Shown here in pieces: positions 46,907 to 59,690 of a stretch of 64,000 nt of DNA. The DNA lies in the NCBI RefSeq assembly GCF_023091745.1, contig NC_068930.1, positions 6,160,262 through 6,224,261 of the forward strand, given 5' to 3'. Under the pieces are notes generated by a model. The model had not been told where the DNA came from. It did not search any database and was given only the letters and a program-made list of their open reading frames with translations. The translations under genes and the position numbers were made by a program. Each line of letters starts with the position of its first letter. Positions within the stretch are counted from its first letter, which is position 1. Origin of the DNA: Budorcas taxicolor (lineage: Eukaryota; Chordata; Mammalia; Artiodactyla; Bovidae).

Positions 46907-47375
46907 TGAAAGTGAAAGTCACTCAGTCGTGTCAGACTCTTTGCGACCCCATGGACTATAGAGTTCGTGGAATTCTCCAGGCCGGAATACTGGAGCGGGT
47001 AGCCTTTCTCTTCTCCAGGGGATCTTCCCGACCCAAGGATTGAACCCAGGTCTCCTGCATTGCAGGCAGATTCTTTACCAGCTGAGCCACATGGGAAGCC
47101 CAAGAATACTGGAGTGAGTAGCCTATCCCTTCTCCAGCAGATCCTCCCGACCCAGGAATCGAACCAGGGTCTCCTGCATTGCAGGTGGATTCTTTACCAA
47201 CTGAGCTATCAGGGAAGCCCCAAATGATAAATAAATCCATGGAGTTCTCCAAGCCGGAATACTGGAGTGGCTAGCCTTTCCTTTCTCCAGGGGAATCTTC
47301 CCAACATAGGGAATGAACACAGGTCTCCTGCATTGTGGGCAGATTCTTTACTAACTGAGCTATCAGGGAAGCCCT
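46907..47375 (-). mobile_element. Bov-tA SINE with three tRNA-like heads, reverse strand
   Basis: On the plus strand a Bov-A body (CACTCAGTCGTGTCAGACTC) is followed by three reverse tRNA-Glu-like heads ending near 47100 (GAGCCACATGGGAAGCCC), 47220 (CTGAGCTATCAGGGAAGCCC) and 47375 (same ending). Between the second and third lies a short partial body (CATGGAGTTCTCCAAGCCGG). Confidence 0.9.
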
Positions 47376-47399
47376 ACCATCCAATTATGCTTGGGGAAG

Positions 47400-47870
47400 G
47401 AGAGATGTAGTCATTAGGATGTCACCCCTTTCTCCCCAGCCATTTGAATAAATTATGCAAAACGGACTTTGCAAACAGAGAGAGGATATAGCCTGAATTA
47501 TCCAGGTGTGTCCAATCTAATCATATGAGACCTTAAAAGCAGATAATTTTCTCCAGCTTGAAGCAGAAGAGAAAGCCAGGATGTGGCAGAAGTTGAAAGC
47601 CAGAGGAATTGGAAGCATAAAGAGTAGATTCACCCTTGATTGAGAGAACTACAGGGAAGGCCTGGAAAGAAAGGGGGCAGCTTCAAGGAGCAAAGACAGG
47701 CCCTGGCCTACAGCCAGCAAGACAACCTCAGTCCTACAACCACAAGGAACCACGGTATCCAATAAACTGAGCCCCACGGTACTCAGACTTCTGACCAAAC
47801 CAACTATGAGATAATATTTGGGTGTTAATGTTATGTTTGTGGTAAATTGTTATGGCAACAATCAAAAGTA
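47400..47870 (+). mobile_element. Old MaLR (ERVL-related) LTR, probable
   Basis: Resembles MLT1/MST-type LTRs: CTGAATTATCCAGGTGTGTC, CCAATCTAATCATATGAGAC, a GACTTCTGACC block and TTTGTGGTAAATTGTTATGG at the end. Boundaries approximate; from memory. Confidence 0.5.
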
Positions 47871-49637
47871 CAGGAGAGAAGAGCAAAGATTTCAGAGGGG
47901 AGATGAATTTGAACTGGGCCTTAAAGAATGAGTACAAATTTCTCAGGCAAAGAGAAACACCAAGGCACAGCCTTGAAGAGTGGCTGAAATGTTTTGAAAA
48001 GGGCAAACCAGTTGAGTGGGACTGAAGTACTGGAGAGAATGGATGCCCACACTCCACTCCTGGCCCACACTCAGGGGAGACAGAGGAGGCGACTATCATT
48101 CTCATCCCTGTCATCCTCATCTGCTTGTCACCTTATCAATAACAAGAAAGAACACCTGGTGATGAATGGGAAGCAGATGAAAGTCAAGCTATTAAAAGAA
48201 TTTCCCCTTTACCCTTTAGGTAATGAGAAATAAAAGTGGTTTCCAGGTGAAAAAGTGATATATTTCTGAAACCCAACTGAAGCAGCAGAATAAAGAATAG
48301 AAGATGGGTTTGAAGGGAGAAAGTGAAGAGACAGACCCTAGCTGGTGTGCACTGCACTGGCCTCTGTTTTCTGAGGGCAGTCTGGGAGAGAAACATCAGA
48401 AGGTAGTGACTGCTCCCCGCCAGCTACTGCCACCCATTCCTGTATGTCCTCTAGGTGACGCTGGACGCTCAGCGATGTCTCACCACCGCCTGGTAACTTC
48501 TGCATCTCTGCAATTAAGAAGGTGGGAAAGGAGTGGAGGAGTTACTCATCACCCTGCTCCCACCTGGCCCTTCCTAAGCTCCCTGGAGAAACAAATCACA
48601 TCGTGGACTCAGGGTACAGCAGCTGGCTCACATTAGCCTGGTTGGGTTCAATATCTCACAGTGTCTACTGTCCCCTGGAAGTGGAAGCAGTCAGTCTGGG
48701 GATGCTGGAGACACAAATAGACCAAGATACTAGCATGCACACTAGGGAGAAGGCTTTTTATGAAGGCCTGTTCCTGGGGAAGGAACAGGGCGAAAGAAGA
48801 GTAATAGTTCTGTTTTCTTTTGTTTTTGTTTTTGTTTTAATTCAGGGGAGGGAAAAATTCTAATGGGGCTTGAACCTCAAAAGTACTGGGAATAATAGAC
48901 CTTTGTAAGAACCTGTGTTCCATATCTGTTCTTTTCGTCATTTCTCCTGGAATGATTGTCAGTAAAATCCTTATAACAAAAAAGTCAATCTTCCCATTTT
49001 GAGGATCGATGAAGTGTCTGGTGGTTTGGAGCTCAGTCATGTGGGAAGGGGCAGCCTGGCAGGTAAATAAAAATGTGGCTGAAACAGGAGACAGCAAAGG
49101 AAAGGCCAGCAAGGGACTGGGCAATAGCACGTCCTCCACAGAGACCACCCAGGAGCTGTGGGTGTGCTGGGGCCACCAGAAGTTGTCACCCTCTCTAAGA
49201 AGGGGGTGATCTGGACCTGCTTCAGAAGCTGTGGGCAGTTGGCTCTTAAGGCAACACAGAGGTGAGTGTGATGTGTCAGATGAACTGGGCTTTACCCAGA
49301 GGCACAGAGGAGTAAGAGAAAGTCCTTGCCTCAAGGAGAAGAGCTTCAAACAATCAGCAAATGCACTTCAGAAGACATTGCATATATATTACCCTTAAAG
49401 CACATTTTAAAATAATGCCCACAATGCCATTTCTTTCTAGTTACTAATAATGCCATATGCAAAGCTCCTTTTATCAAAATTTGGGGATTATGATGCTTTT
49501 GTAGAACAAAATACCAATTAAAGAAAAGTCTTTTCTTAATGAAGAAGTATTTTGTGATACATTTATTAGGATGGACTTTGGTGGTTCTAATGACTCAGAT
49601 TTTCACCTGGCTTTAAAAATATGTTTATCTGTTTTAT

Positions 49638-49760
49638 TGGAGGAGGGCATGGCAGCCCACTCCATATTCTTGCCTGGAGAATCCCATGGACAAAGGAGCC
49701 TGGTGGGCCACAGTCTATTGGGTCACAAAGAGTTGGACATAACTGAGTGACTGAACACAC
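49638..49760 (+). mobile_element. Bov-A SINE unit
   Basis: A single Bov-A body (TGGAGGAGGGCATGGCAGCC to AACTGAGTGACTGAACACAC). TSD with one mismatch: ATCTGTTTTAT (49627-49637) and ATCTATTTTAT (49761-49771). Confidence 0.9.
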
Positions 49761-49814
49761 ATCTATTTTATACATAGTAGTGTGAAGTAATAACCTATCA
49801 AGGAAAAGAACTTG

Positions 49815-49920
49815 GGGAAAAAATACGTATACATGTATGTAAAGCTGAATCACTATACTGTATATCTAAAACTTATACAATATTGTAAATCAGCTATACT
49901 TCAATAAAAATTTTTAAATG
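49815..49920 (+). mobile_element. L1 3' end, forward strand
   Basis: AAGCTGAATCACTATACTGT to TCAGCTATACTTCAATAAAA, the usual L1 3' terminus with its AATAAA. 5'-truncated to about 100 bases. Confidence 0.82.
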
Positions 49921-50467
49921 TAGTTTTAATTTTTTAAAAACAGGTATGCTTATGAACAGTTCTCCCTTCGTCTGACTCTAGGAGAGTGAGAAAACACGTG
50001 GGTTCAGTGGTACCAAACTGATGACAAATATCACTCATTTATGGACACACATTTCTGAGCACTTATCACATCCAGCTCTGGCACAAACTTTGGTAGATGA
50101 AATGAATGGGATGGCATCTAGGTCAGAAGGCCCAGCGAAATGTGGCCTGCCATCTCCTGAGCATAGAGCATATGCCCTGGAGGTTGGAAGGGCAGCTACA
50201 AGACCACCTGCATGGAGCGGAGAGTGACAGAGGCATGATGGGAAGAAACGGTAGAGAGACCCAGGGTAACATCACAGAGAAGAGCATCTGGCTCAAGTCT
50301 TGAAGGAGGGTAAGATGTGGGCGAAGAAGAGGGATTCTGGGATAAGAGAAAGGCAGAGAGATAATAAGATACATGGTGATTCCAGGAAGCCCAAAGGGAG
50401 AGTGAAAACACACAGAAGGTAAGGCCAACTGGATGTTGAGTTGATTTTTCAAGACTTAATGACAAAT

Positions 50468-50590
50468 GGACGTGAGTCTGAGTGAACTCCGGGAGATGGT
50501 GATGGACAGGGAGGACTGGCGTGCTGCGATTCATGGGGTCACGAAGAGTCGGACACGACTGAGCGACTGAACTGAACTGAACTGAACTGA
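50468..50590 (+). mobile_element. 123-bp BovB 3'-end insertion
   Basis: Only the last coding bases and (ACTGA)n tail, with a 9-bp TSD ATGACAAAT at 50459-50467 and 50591-50599. The long ACTGA tail (four units) and good match suggest a fairly young insertion. Confidence 0.9.
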
Positions 50591-52235
50591 ATGACAAATC
50601 TGTATGAATCAATATTCTGTCTTCCCTCCTTCCTTTGGCTAGTTTTGTGCATTTGGGAAAGAACTTCAGAAAGGTGAGTCTAAGTCTGCACCCTTGGATT
50701 CCAGTGAAGTAAACCCACCCTGAGAGAAGCTGAACTCAAGGTCATCAATGTTTACAAAGCTGGGGTGCCTGGATGCTCTGATACCTGTGGCTGCCTTGAA
50801 GCCGTGAGAGAGCTAATAATAACTGCATCACTCCATTTCAGTGAGTGAACAGCTACATAATTGTTTCATTATATTGAAAGGAACTTGAATATATATATAT
50901 ACTAGATATGGAGTTAATAAGACCTCAGAGTAAATTAATTAGGCTGTTTTTGACATAGTTTTACCTTTGCATAGATTTCATTTAAACATGAACCAGTGTG
51001 TAGAAAATTTACATCAAAACTACTAGAAGGTATTTTTTATGCAAGAATTAAAAGGTTTCTAAAATTCATTGAATCTCAGAAACCAAACATTTTAAACAAT
51101 ATTTCCAGAAGAGATGCTAATCTTTTCCTATCATTTAGAATTTAAATCTTAAAACAGATTGGATTGTGAAAATGCTCTGTATAGAATGATAGTGATGACT
51201 TGTAATTTCTAAGGCATTTCATGAATACCACTTATTTTGAAAATTTGTCTCATATCTACTATAATTAGATTTCAATGTAGTTTTTTCTTCCTGCTCTATA
51301 ACCCAGAAACATTCAGAGATGAAAAACATCTGTGGAATGTATCCTAGAGGGATTTTCAGTTTCTTCCAAGAATCTGTCATCAGATTGGCACACTGTTAAT
51401 ATCTTATTCTCTACTTAAAGCTTCAAAATAAGTAAAATACTCTAGTTTTAGGAAAATGAGGAACTATTTGTCATGTGAGGCATAAAATGTTGCTCTTAAG
51501 TAAGAGGAATGGTGTCAAGCCTGCAGCTCTGATTCCTTGGCAAGACTTTCTGCCACTTCATGAAATTCAAATACCATTTGATCAACTTGAAAAATATCAC
51601 AAGGCTTGTAACAATTAACACATGCATTACAACTGAAGATGGTTGGTTTTTGGTTATAGAAACAAACCAGGAACAAAGAGAAGCACAAATAAATTAAGGT
51701 CAGAATTTTCATTGCACCACTGGTCTCAGGAGAAACTAAGTGACTATGTGAATACCACCACTAAGTTAACATAAGGGAAATCTACACTCATGGTCTGACA
51801 TTAAGTTCAATAGCACCATGGTCAAGTTGGTGGCCTGCAGAGCCCCTGAAGACACTGTCTGAAATCTCTTACAGGACACAAGGAAAGACAATGACAGTGC
51901 ATGTCCTCGCTGTCACCCAGGGTCTATCAGTCCAAGGACAGTTGCAGCCCCTGAGCCGCTTGGTTCCCAGGTATGACAGAAGTGCCATCTGAGGACACTG
52001 CTGGTCAGACTGATAAACAATCCCAAGAGATATCACTGAAAATGAATGAGTGAATGAATAACTACAATTAGAAAGGACTCTTGAAGCTGTGGGCCTGTGC
52101 GTAGCTCCATTTCTGTTTTGCATGAAATTTGTGATTCTTTACTCACTTTCTTTTCATTCCTCCAGATCATGTGATATGAAATTTGGGGAGATGCATTTCT
52201 ACTTTAAAATTATCACTAAATTCTTAGGTGTGGTC

Positions 52236-53215
52236 AGCAACATTTTATAATGAAGTATAGTTGATTTATAATGTTTCAGGTATATAACAAAGTGATTAAG
52301 TTCTCTGTCACTCTACACACACACACACATATATTCAATACATACACTCTTTTCCATTATACATTATTATAAGATACTGAATGTAGTTCCCTGTGCTATA
52401 TAGGGTCCTGGTTGTTTATCTATATATATATTAATATATATTTACATATAACTATATATTAAATATTATATATAATTATATAATATATAATATATGATAT
52501 AATATATATATATTAGTGTATGTATGTTAATCCCAAATTCCCAGTTTATCCCTCCCCTCCCTTTCCCCTTTGGGACCAATAAGTTTATTTTCTATGTTTG
52601 TGAGTTTATTTATGGAAATAAGATAATTTTATCATTTTTTAAAGATTCCACATTTAAGCAGTATCCCATGATATTTGTCTTTCTCTGTGTGATTTACCTC
52701 ACTTAGTGTAATACTCTCTGGGTCCACCCATTTTGCTGCAAATGGTATTATTGCATTCATTTTATGGCTGAGGAATACTGCACTGTATAAATGTACCACA
52801 TCTTTATCCATTAATCTGTTAATGGGCACTTGGGTTGTTTCCATGTCTTGGCTATTGTGAATAGTGCTGCTATGAACACTTGGGTGCATGTATCTTTTCA
52901 AATTAGAGTTTTCAGCTATTCTGGATATATGCCCAGGTGTGGGATTGCAGGATCATATGGCAACTCTATTTTTGGTTTCTTAAGGAATCTTTATACTGTT
53001 TGCCACAGGGGCTATTTACATTCCCGCCAACAGTGTAGCAGGGTTCCCTTTTCTTCACACCCTCTCCAGCATTTATTGTTTGTAGATTTTTTTTTTTTTA
53101 TGATGGCTATCCTGACTGGTATAAGGTGATACCTCATTGTATTTTTTTTGTGTTTCTCTAATAATTAGCAGTATTGAGCATCTTTTCAGGATGACCATCT
53201 AGTCAGCAAAATTTT
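52236..53215 (-). mobile_element. L1 LINE 3' UTR and ORF2 end, reverse strand
   Basis: Opens with AGTATAGTTGATTTATAATG, passes AAGATACTGAATGTAGTTCC, an AT microsatellite (about 52420-52520), TTAATGGGCACTTGGGTTGT and GGATATATGCCCAGGTGTGG, then breaks off at CCTGACTGGTATAAGGTGAT and a short tail. Confidence 0.85.
52420..52520. repeat. (AT)n-rich microsatellite
   Basis: Almost pure A/T with TATA-type units inside the L1 3' UTR. Confidence 0.85.
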
Positions 53216-54352
53216 TAATGTTTACCTTTAACAGCATCAAATATGCATTTAAAACGTACATTTGTATGCTGACTTTAAACTGTAAGAACTGATATCTATA
53301 ATTACAGATTTTTTAAAATATGAACATATAAAGGCTTTAAGGAAACTGCTGAGAAATTGAAACAAATTTTCAGGAAAACAATAAAAATGGACTCATGAAT
53401 TTTCTTCTGCATCTGATTTATAATATATTAATTCTACATTCTGCTTAATTTTGACTGTGGATTTAGAGATTTCGAGGGTTTTGTTTCTGTTTTAAAATTT
53501 AAGCTTCACTCAAAAAGATATTTCTGTAGCACAACAATCTAACCTTTCTAAAGAGCACCATTTAGAAGAAATCTAAGCCTGTTTAAATTATGAGGGGATT
53601 TGGAAAAACAGCATTGTATGTGTCTGTGTCTCTGTGTAATGGAAACAATAATAAAGCGATGAATTCTTGTTTCCTTGGAAACAGTGTGACCCGAGCACAC
53701 GGTGTATGCATAGTAGGATGTGGACTAATTTAGAAACATACCAGCATGGCGCTAAGTATACATTCCAGTAAGAAATTCAAAGTCATGTTGCCTGTGAAAG
53801 CCTGATTTTATTCACAAATCCTGGTTTCTCTGACCAACTTTATGTGCCACTGAAAGGACAGGAGACATTTACAGTCATTTAACTGCCTTCACCCATTCAT
53901 GAACATCTAGGGACCTATTCTGACCACTGGAAGGCCACGGGCACTGCACTCCTCCAAGGAGCTGCCACGCCCCTGCGAGAGGTTTGGGTCAGTGACACAC
54001 TAAGAGCATCAGAAAGAACAAGGAGACCTCATGAGCATGAGAATAAGTGAATTTAGTTAGAAGCATTTAAAAGTAAAGAAATATAGGAACAAGCCCAGTA
54101 TGTCCATCGGTGGAGGCACATTTCTGAAGACTTGAAGTGATGCAACAGGTAAAAGATAAGAAAAAAATTTTATATAGAGACAACGGTGTGCTTTCACTAA
54201 AACAGCATTTATAATTGCAATGACATATGGTTTTCATTAATAAAATAAATGGAAATGACATCTAATTGCAAAGTTTGTAACTGGAAATATATAAGAGTGA
54301 GATGAGGCAGCTTGTGGAAGAAACAGCTTGGTGCCCTCTTTCTGGGTTCAGA

Positions 54353-56469
54353 CCACTAGACCGTCCAGGTGTGACCTAAATCATGTCCCTTACGATCACA
54401 CAGTGGACAGACCACTAGACCATCCAGCTGTGACCTAAACCATATCCCTTACGATTACACAGTGGAAGTGACAAACAGATTCAAGGATTAGATCTGACAG
54501 ACAGAGTGCCTAAAGAACTATCGATTGAGGTTTCTGACATTGTACAAGAGGCAGTGATCAAGACAATTCCCAAGAGAAAGAAATGCAAAAAGGCAAAATG
54601 GTTGTCTGAGGAGGCCTTACAAATAGCTGAGAAAAGAAATGATGTGAAAGGCAAAGGAGAAAAGGAAAAATACACCCATTTGAATGCAGAGTTCCAAAGA
54701 ACAGCAAGGAGAGATAAGAAAGCCTTCCTCAGTGATCAATGCAAAGAAATAGAGGAAAACGTTAGAATGGGAAAGGCTAGAGATCTCTTCATGAAAATTA
54801 GAGATACCAAGGGAACATTTCATGCAAATATGGGCACAATAAAGAACAGAAACGGTATGGACATAACAGAAGCAGGTGCCAAGAGTACACAGAAGAGCTA
54901 TACAGAAAAGATCTTCACGACCCAGATAATCACGATGGTGTGATCACTCATCTAGAGCCAGACATCATGAAATGCAAAGTCAAGTGGGCCTTAGGAAGAA
55001 GCATCACTACGAACAAAGCTAGTGGAGGTGATGGAATTCCAGCTGAGCTATTTCAAATCCTAAAAGATAATGCTGTGAAAGTGCTACACTCAATATGCCA
55101 GCAAATTTGAAAAACTCAGCAGTGGCCACAGGACTGGAAAAGGTCAGTTTTCATCCCAATCCCAAAGAAAGGCAATGCCAAAGAATGCTCAAACTACTTC
55201 ACAATTGCACTCATCTCACAAGCTAGCAAAGTAATGCTCAAAATTCTCCAAGCTAGGCTTCAACAGTACATGAATGGAGATCTTCCAGATGTTCAAGCTG
55301 GACTTAGAAAAGGCAGAGGAACCAGAGATCAAAATGCCAACATCTGTTGGATCATTGAAAAAGCAAGAGAGTTCCAGAAAACCATCTATTCCTGCTTTAT
55401 TGACTATGCTAAAGCCTTTGACTATGTGGATCACAACAAACTGTGGAAAATTCTTCAAGAGAGAGGAATATCAGACCACCTTACCTGCCTCCTGAGAAAT
55501 CTGTAGGCAGGTCAAGAAGCAACAGTTAGAACTGGACATGGAACAACAGACTGATTCAAAATTGGGAAAAGAGTATGTCAAGGCTGTATATTGTCACCCT
55601 GCTTATTTAACTTATATGCAGTGTACATCATGAGAAACCCTAGGCTGGAGAAAGCACAAGCTGGAATCAAGATTGCTAGGAGAAATATCAATAACCTTAG
55701 ATACGAAGATGACACCACCCTTATATGGCAGAAAGCAAAGAACTAAAGAGCCTTATGATGAAAGTGAGAGAGAAGAGTGAAAAAGCTGGCTTAAAACTCA
55801 ACATTCAGAAAACCAAGGTCATGGCATCTGGTCCCATCACTTTATGGCAAATAGATGGGGAAACAATGGAAACGGAGATTTTATCTTGGGGGGCTCATAA
55901 ATCACTGGATTATGACTGCAGCCATGACATTAAAAGATGCTTGCTCCTTGTAAGAAAAGCTATGACCAACCTAGACAGAATATTAAAAAGCAGAGACATT
56001 ACTTTGCGACTAAAGTCCATCTAGTCAAAGCTATGTTTTTTCCAGTAGTCATGTATGGATGTGAGAGTTGGACTATAAGGAAGGCTGAGCACCAAAGAAT
56101 TGATGCTTTTGAACTGTGGTGTTGGAGAAGACTCTTTAGAGTCCCTTGGACTGCAAGGAGATCCAACCAGTCTATCCTAATGGAAATCAGTCCTGAATAT
56201 TCATTAGAAGGATTGATGCTGAAGCTGAAACTCCAATACTTTGGCCACCTGATGCGACGAACTGACTCATTGGAAAAGACTCTGATGCTGGGAGGGATTG
56301 AAGGCAGGTGGTGAAGAGGATGATACAGGGTGAGATGGTGGATGGCATCACTGACTCGATGGACATGAGTTTTAGCAAGCTCTGGGTGTTGGTGATGGAC
56401 AGGAAGTCTGTCATCCTATAGTCCATGGGGTCACAAAGAGTTGGACATTACTGAGCGACTGAACTGAAC
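54353..56469 (+). mobile_element. BovB LINE, 5'-truncated, in GABRB3 intron
   Basis: Starts at the end of the endonuclease domain and runs through linker (frame 54506-54943), RT fingers and motif A (frame 55234-55506, YDYAKAFDYVDH-like), a decayed palm (RYEDD where others have RYADD), C-terminal part (55937-56314) and tail. Bounded by a perfect 13-bp TSD TTCTGGGTTCAGA at 54340-54352 and 56470-56482. Its first 59 bases are duplicated in tandem (54349-54407 and 54408-54466). Antisense to GABRB3 transcription. Confidence 0.95.
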
Positions 56470-57018
56470 TTCTGGGTTCAGAGCCCATGGGTCTAGAGCA
56501 GCTCCCAGCTTGGCCACTGCTGCCCATGGCTGCCTGCCTGGCATTTTGCAGAACACAGCCAGCAAGGCCTGGCCAGGGTAGATCCATGAGAGCCCTGGGA
56601 CAGCACACAGCTCCTGCCCTCACTAGAGACCTTGAACCAGGGCAGATGAGAGAAAGGGCTGTCCATGCCATGTGAAGAACAGTGCCATGCTGGCTATCAC
56701 ATCTGTAATTTGACCACTGAAGGAAAATTGCAACATTCTGGAAAATGTTTTTGCCTCTCAAATTTGGGCCCCACATGCCAGAATTTCATTCAGTCTGTTA
56801 TCTTTCATTTTCTTTTCATATTAAACTGGTAAGTTTTTGGCTTCTCCAACTTTTGCACCAACTTTGCTTTTCAATAAAACTCAGTGACTTGCAGAGGCCA
56901 CATTTTAAGCTATGGTCAACAAGCCCACATCACTCCCACTCAAAGGTGGGATGCTGCAGGGCAGGGAGTCTGGGAAAGGCAGGGGCTGTGGGGGATGGGG
57001 TGGGGCGGGGTGGCCTAC

Positions 57019-57263
57019 CCGGTTGCTGTCACCCTTCGAGCGGTCATTCTTCGCCTTGGCGTTCTTTTCTGCAAGTTTCTTCTGCCTTTGAGGGCCTCTT
57101 CCAAAGAAAATGTAGTTGACAAAGGCATACTCCAGTAGGGCCAGAAACACAAAGACAAAGCAGCCCATGAGGTACATGTCAATGGCTTTGACGTAGGGGA
57201 TTTTGGGCAACGTCTCCCGAAGGTGCGTGTTGATGGTTGTCATGGTCAGCACGGTGGTGATCC
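57019..57263 (-). CDS. GABRB3: GABA-A receptor beta-3 subunit, exon with M2, M3 and start of the loop
   Basis: A 245-base internal exon, phase 1 in (completing a Gly codon) and phase 0 out. Acceptor TTTCTCTTTCAG (AG at 57264-57265) and donor GTAGGC are consensus. It encodes 81 whole codons: the pore-lining M2 helix (ITTVLTMTTINTHLRETLP, including the Asn known from etomidate studies as Asn265), the M2-M3 linker KIPYVKAID, the M3 helix (YLMGCFVFVFLALLEYAFVN) and the first basic part of the cytoplasmic loop (GRGPQRQKKLAEK). The QRQKKLAEK sequence is beta-3-type. Small differences from human as remembered: AEKNAKAK for AEKTAKAK and SKGDSNR for SKSESNR. No breaks. Confidence 0.97.
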
Positions 57264-57697
57264 CTGAAAGAGAAACGCAAGCGTGAGAGGCTGCTGGTCC
57301 GCTGCTTAGCTCCTCACTCCTCACTTTCCTGCTTTACTTTCTCAAACAGCTTGAAGTAGTTGGAAACAAGCGATTGAAAACTATTGGGTGATCTAAATGC
57401 AAAAAAATACGAAACATGGTTTGGGCAGCAGGTCACTCAGGCTAGGGAGCTGACAGCTGCCCCCCTACCCCACCTGGGAGGCACCTCCCATTCCACCTGA
57501 CCCACAGATGGATGGAGGTTGCCCTGCATGAAAGCTGGGAGAAATGAAAACAAACCCAGAATTTATCATAAAACACTAAGTGTCTGGATGAGAAGCTTCC
57601 AGGAAGAAGAATGAATCTGTAGAGAATCTAAGACAGTTATTTGTGGCCACTAGTGAAGAAAACAATTCTTACCATAAGGCCTTAGAGCAAGGGTAAA

Positions 57698-57838
57698 GAA
57701 GTGAAAGTGAAAGTGAAGTTGCTCAGTCATGTCCAACTCTTTGTGACCCCATGGACTGTAGCTTGCTACGCCCCTCCATCCATGGGATTCTCCAGGCAAG
57801 AGTACTGGAGTGGGTTGCCGTTTCTTTCTCCACAAGGG
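57698..57838 (-). mobile_element. Bov-A SINE unit, reverse strand
   Basis: GTTGCTCAGTCATGTCCAAC to GGGTTGCCGTTTCTTTCTCC, one reverse Bov-A body preceded by GAAAGTGAAAGTGAA repeats. Confidence 0.88.
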
Positions 57839-59482
57839 GAAGGGGGCAATGACTTAAAGCTACTAAGGACAGGATCCAGCCCTGAGTGCAAAGACAGTGA
57901 ATGTTTGAGTGAAGTTCCCCCCTCAGCTAAGAACAAGGTTACAAAACTGCCTCAGGACATGGTGGTTTCAGGCAAAGGCTACTGATTTCATTCAAAGTAT
58001 AGCATCTTACCATGCTCTGGGGCAAGTGATCTGATCTTTTTCTTCAATGTCATTGTTTTGAATTCTTTAGTTAGTATGAACAATGTTAGGTGAATAATGT
58101 CATTTTTCCCCTCAGGGAGCTATGTTTAGTCTCTAAAAACATGCAAGGACCATATTTTGTAATTCTCCCATCGCAATGGGCATGTTCTTGGTGTACAAAG
58201 ATTCCATATAGGATGACCTGAAGCCACAGAGAGCAGGAGACTCAGTGGCCCCTGATAAGACCAGAGTTCACTGAGCTGAGTGAGGCCACATATGAGGGAA
58301 GGGACTGCACCACTCACTTCTCAGTGGCAGCTGTTACTGCTGCTGACTTGCTCTCTATGAGATAGTAACTTTTGAAATATTAAGAAGTCTCAAAAAAGCA
58401 AGGCAGTTCCAAAGAGCCAGCTCTTTTCTATCCATGAGACTGATTCTACAGCATGTGACTACTCCTGTGTCTTCTGGGACCCGAGAGAGGGTCGTGGCTA
58501 TGTGAGGACTCCTCTCAAGGAGGAAACCTTCCAGGTGAGAACTTCAGCCATGGTTCTTCAGCTGCAGTCACTCAGAAAACCAGTGATGTTCCCCAGGCCG
58601 GCAGGTGGGGTAAGCCTGAGAGGCCGGACATATGGGCTCACTAGACCTCGTCTCTGAACCCCCTGGAGCCCCACTCAACTTCTGGAGTGAGGGGCTAGGT
58701 TTGTTAAGTATCTTAATCTGATGCCCTCCAGATTCCCATCCCATCCTTGGAGGAGCACCAGAGCCCAGGGCTCCCCTCACTCGGGACCTCCTGGAGAAGT
58801 GAGCCCAGACTTGTGTTCACATGTGCTGAGCTGCCAGGAGGAGGGGACAAGGGAACAAAGGAGCAGAGAATCTTTTCATGTCTGACTACAAACCAGGTCT
58901 GTCAATGAATGTGTGGAAATCAAAGATGTCAGAATATTTTAAGACTTCTCTGACATAAAATTCATGTGCACCTGGGGACTTTTAAAATTTGAAAATGGCA
59001 ATGGTATAATTACACTTTACAAAGAAGTGCAAAACCCCATGTAGATGCTACAAAATCAGGTGTTCTCACTATTCTCCAAAATTGTGTAACGCTGCTGCCA
59101 TAACTTGTTTTTTTCCGTCCAAATGGACTTTGGAAAGTGCTCTGGTTAGTCATTGCTTTGGCTCTCCAGATGACTGCTCTGAGAGGACATGTATCAACAC
59201 AGGCCTCAGTAGATATCCCTAGAAAACGGGCTAAAGGGACAGAGCACAGAGAGGGTCAGCACATGTCAGGAGCACTCAGCCTGGCAAAGCTGAGAGGGGG
59301 CAAGGATGCCAGCCTCAGGCCCTCCGCCCTGGCTCCAGAACCCCTCAAGAGTAAGGCTTCGTGGTGAGTGCTCCTTGGCTTTCCACTTTGGGCTCACATG
59401 ACCTCTTAGACTGAAAGGCTACTCAGTCTCTTAATTCCTTGCACTGTTTTCCTTCCCATCAAGATAACTGTGGACAGTGGTA

Positions 59483-59690
59483 GACACAGTGGTTCACGGC
59501 CTGAGTAGTAGAACCACGTGGTCCTGGGCTATCAGCCCTGCCCTACCATGTCCCAGCGGTAGGACGTGAGTGAGCCTGATGGGTCCACAACTGTCGTCTA
59601 AGGCTGCTGTGAAACGTAAACGCCATGGTGATAGTAACTGGTATTGTTAACACTCACAACAGCAAATGTTATCATTATCAGCATCACAGA
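59483..59690 (+). mobile_element. Possible MIR SINE
   Basis: Weak similarity to MIR (CACAGTGGTTCACGGCCTGA, then a GGTATTGTTAACACTCACAA end region). Uncertain. Confidence 0.35.

Larger units (their letters stand above)
45985..57018 (-). other. GABRB3: GABRB3 intron between M3 exon and last exon
   Basis: An 11.0 kb intron with GT (minus GTAGGC, at 57013-57018) and AG ends, phase 0. It contains a three-headed SINE, a MaLR-like LTR, a short SINE, L1 pieces and two BovB insertions, listed separately. Stretches 45985-46906, 47871-49626, 49921-50458, 50600-52235, 53216-54339 and 56483-57018 hold nothing I can name. A T-rich TTTTG repeat lies near 48810-48838. Confidence 0.9.
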
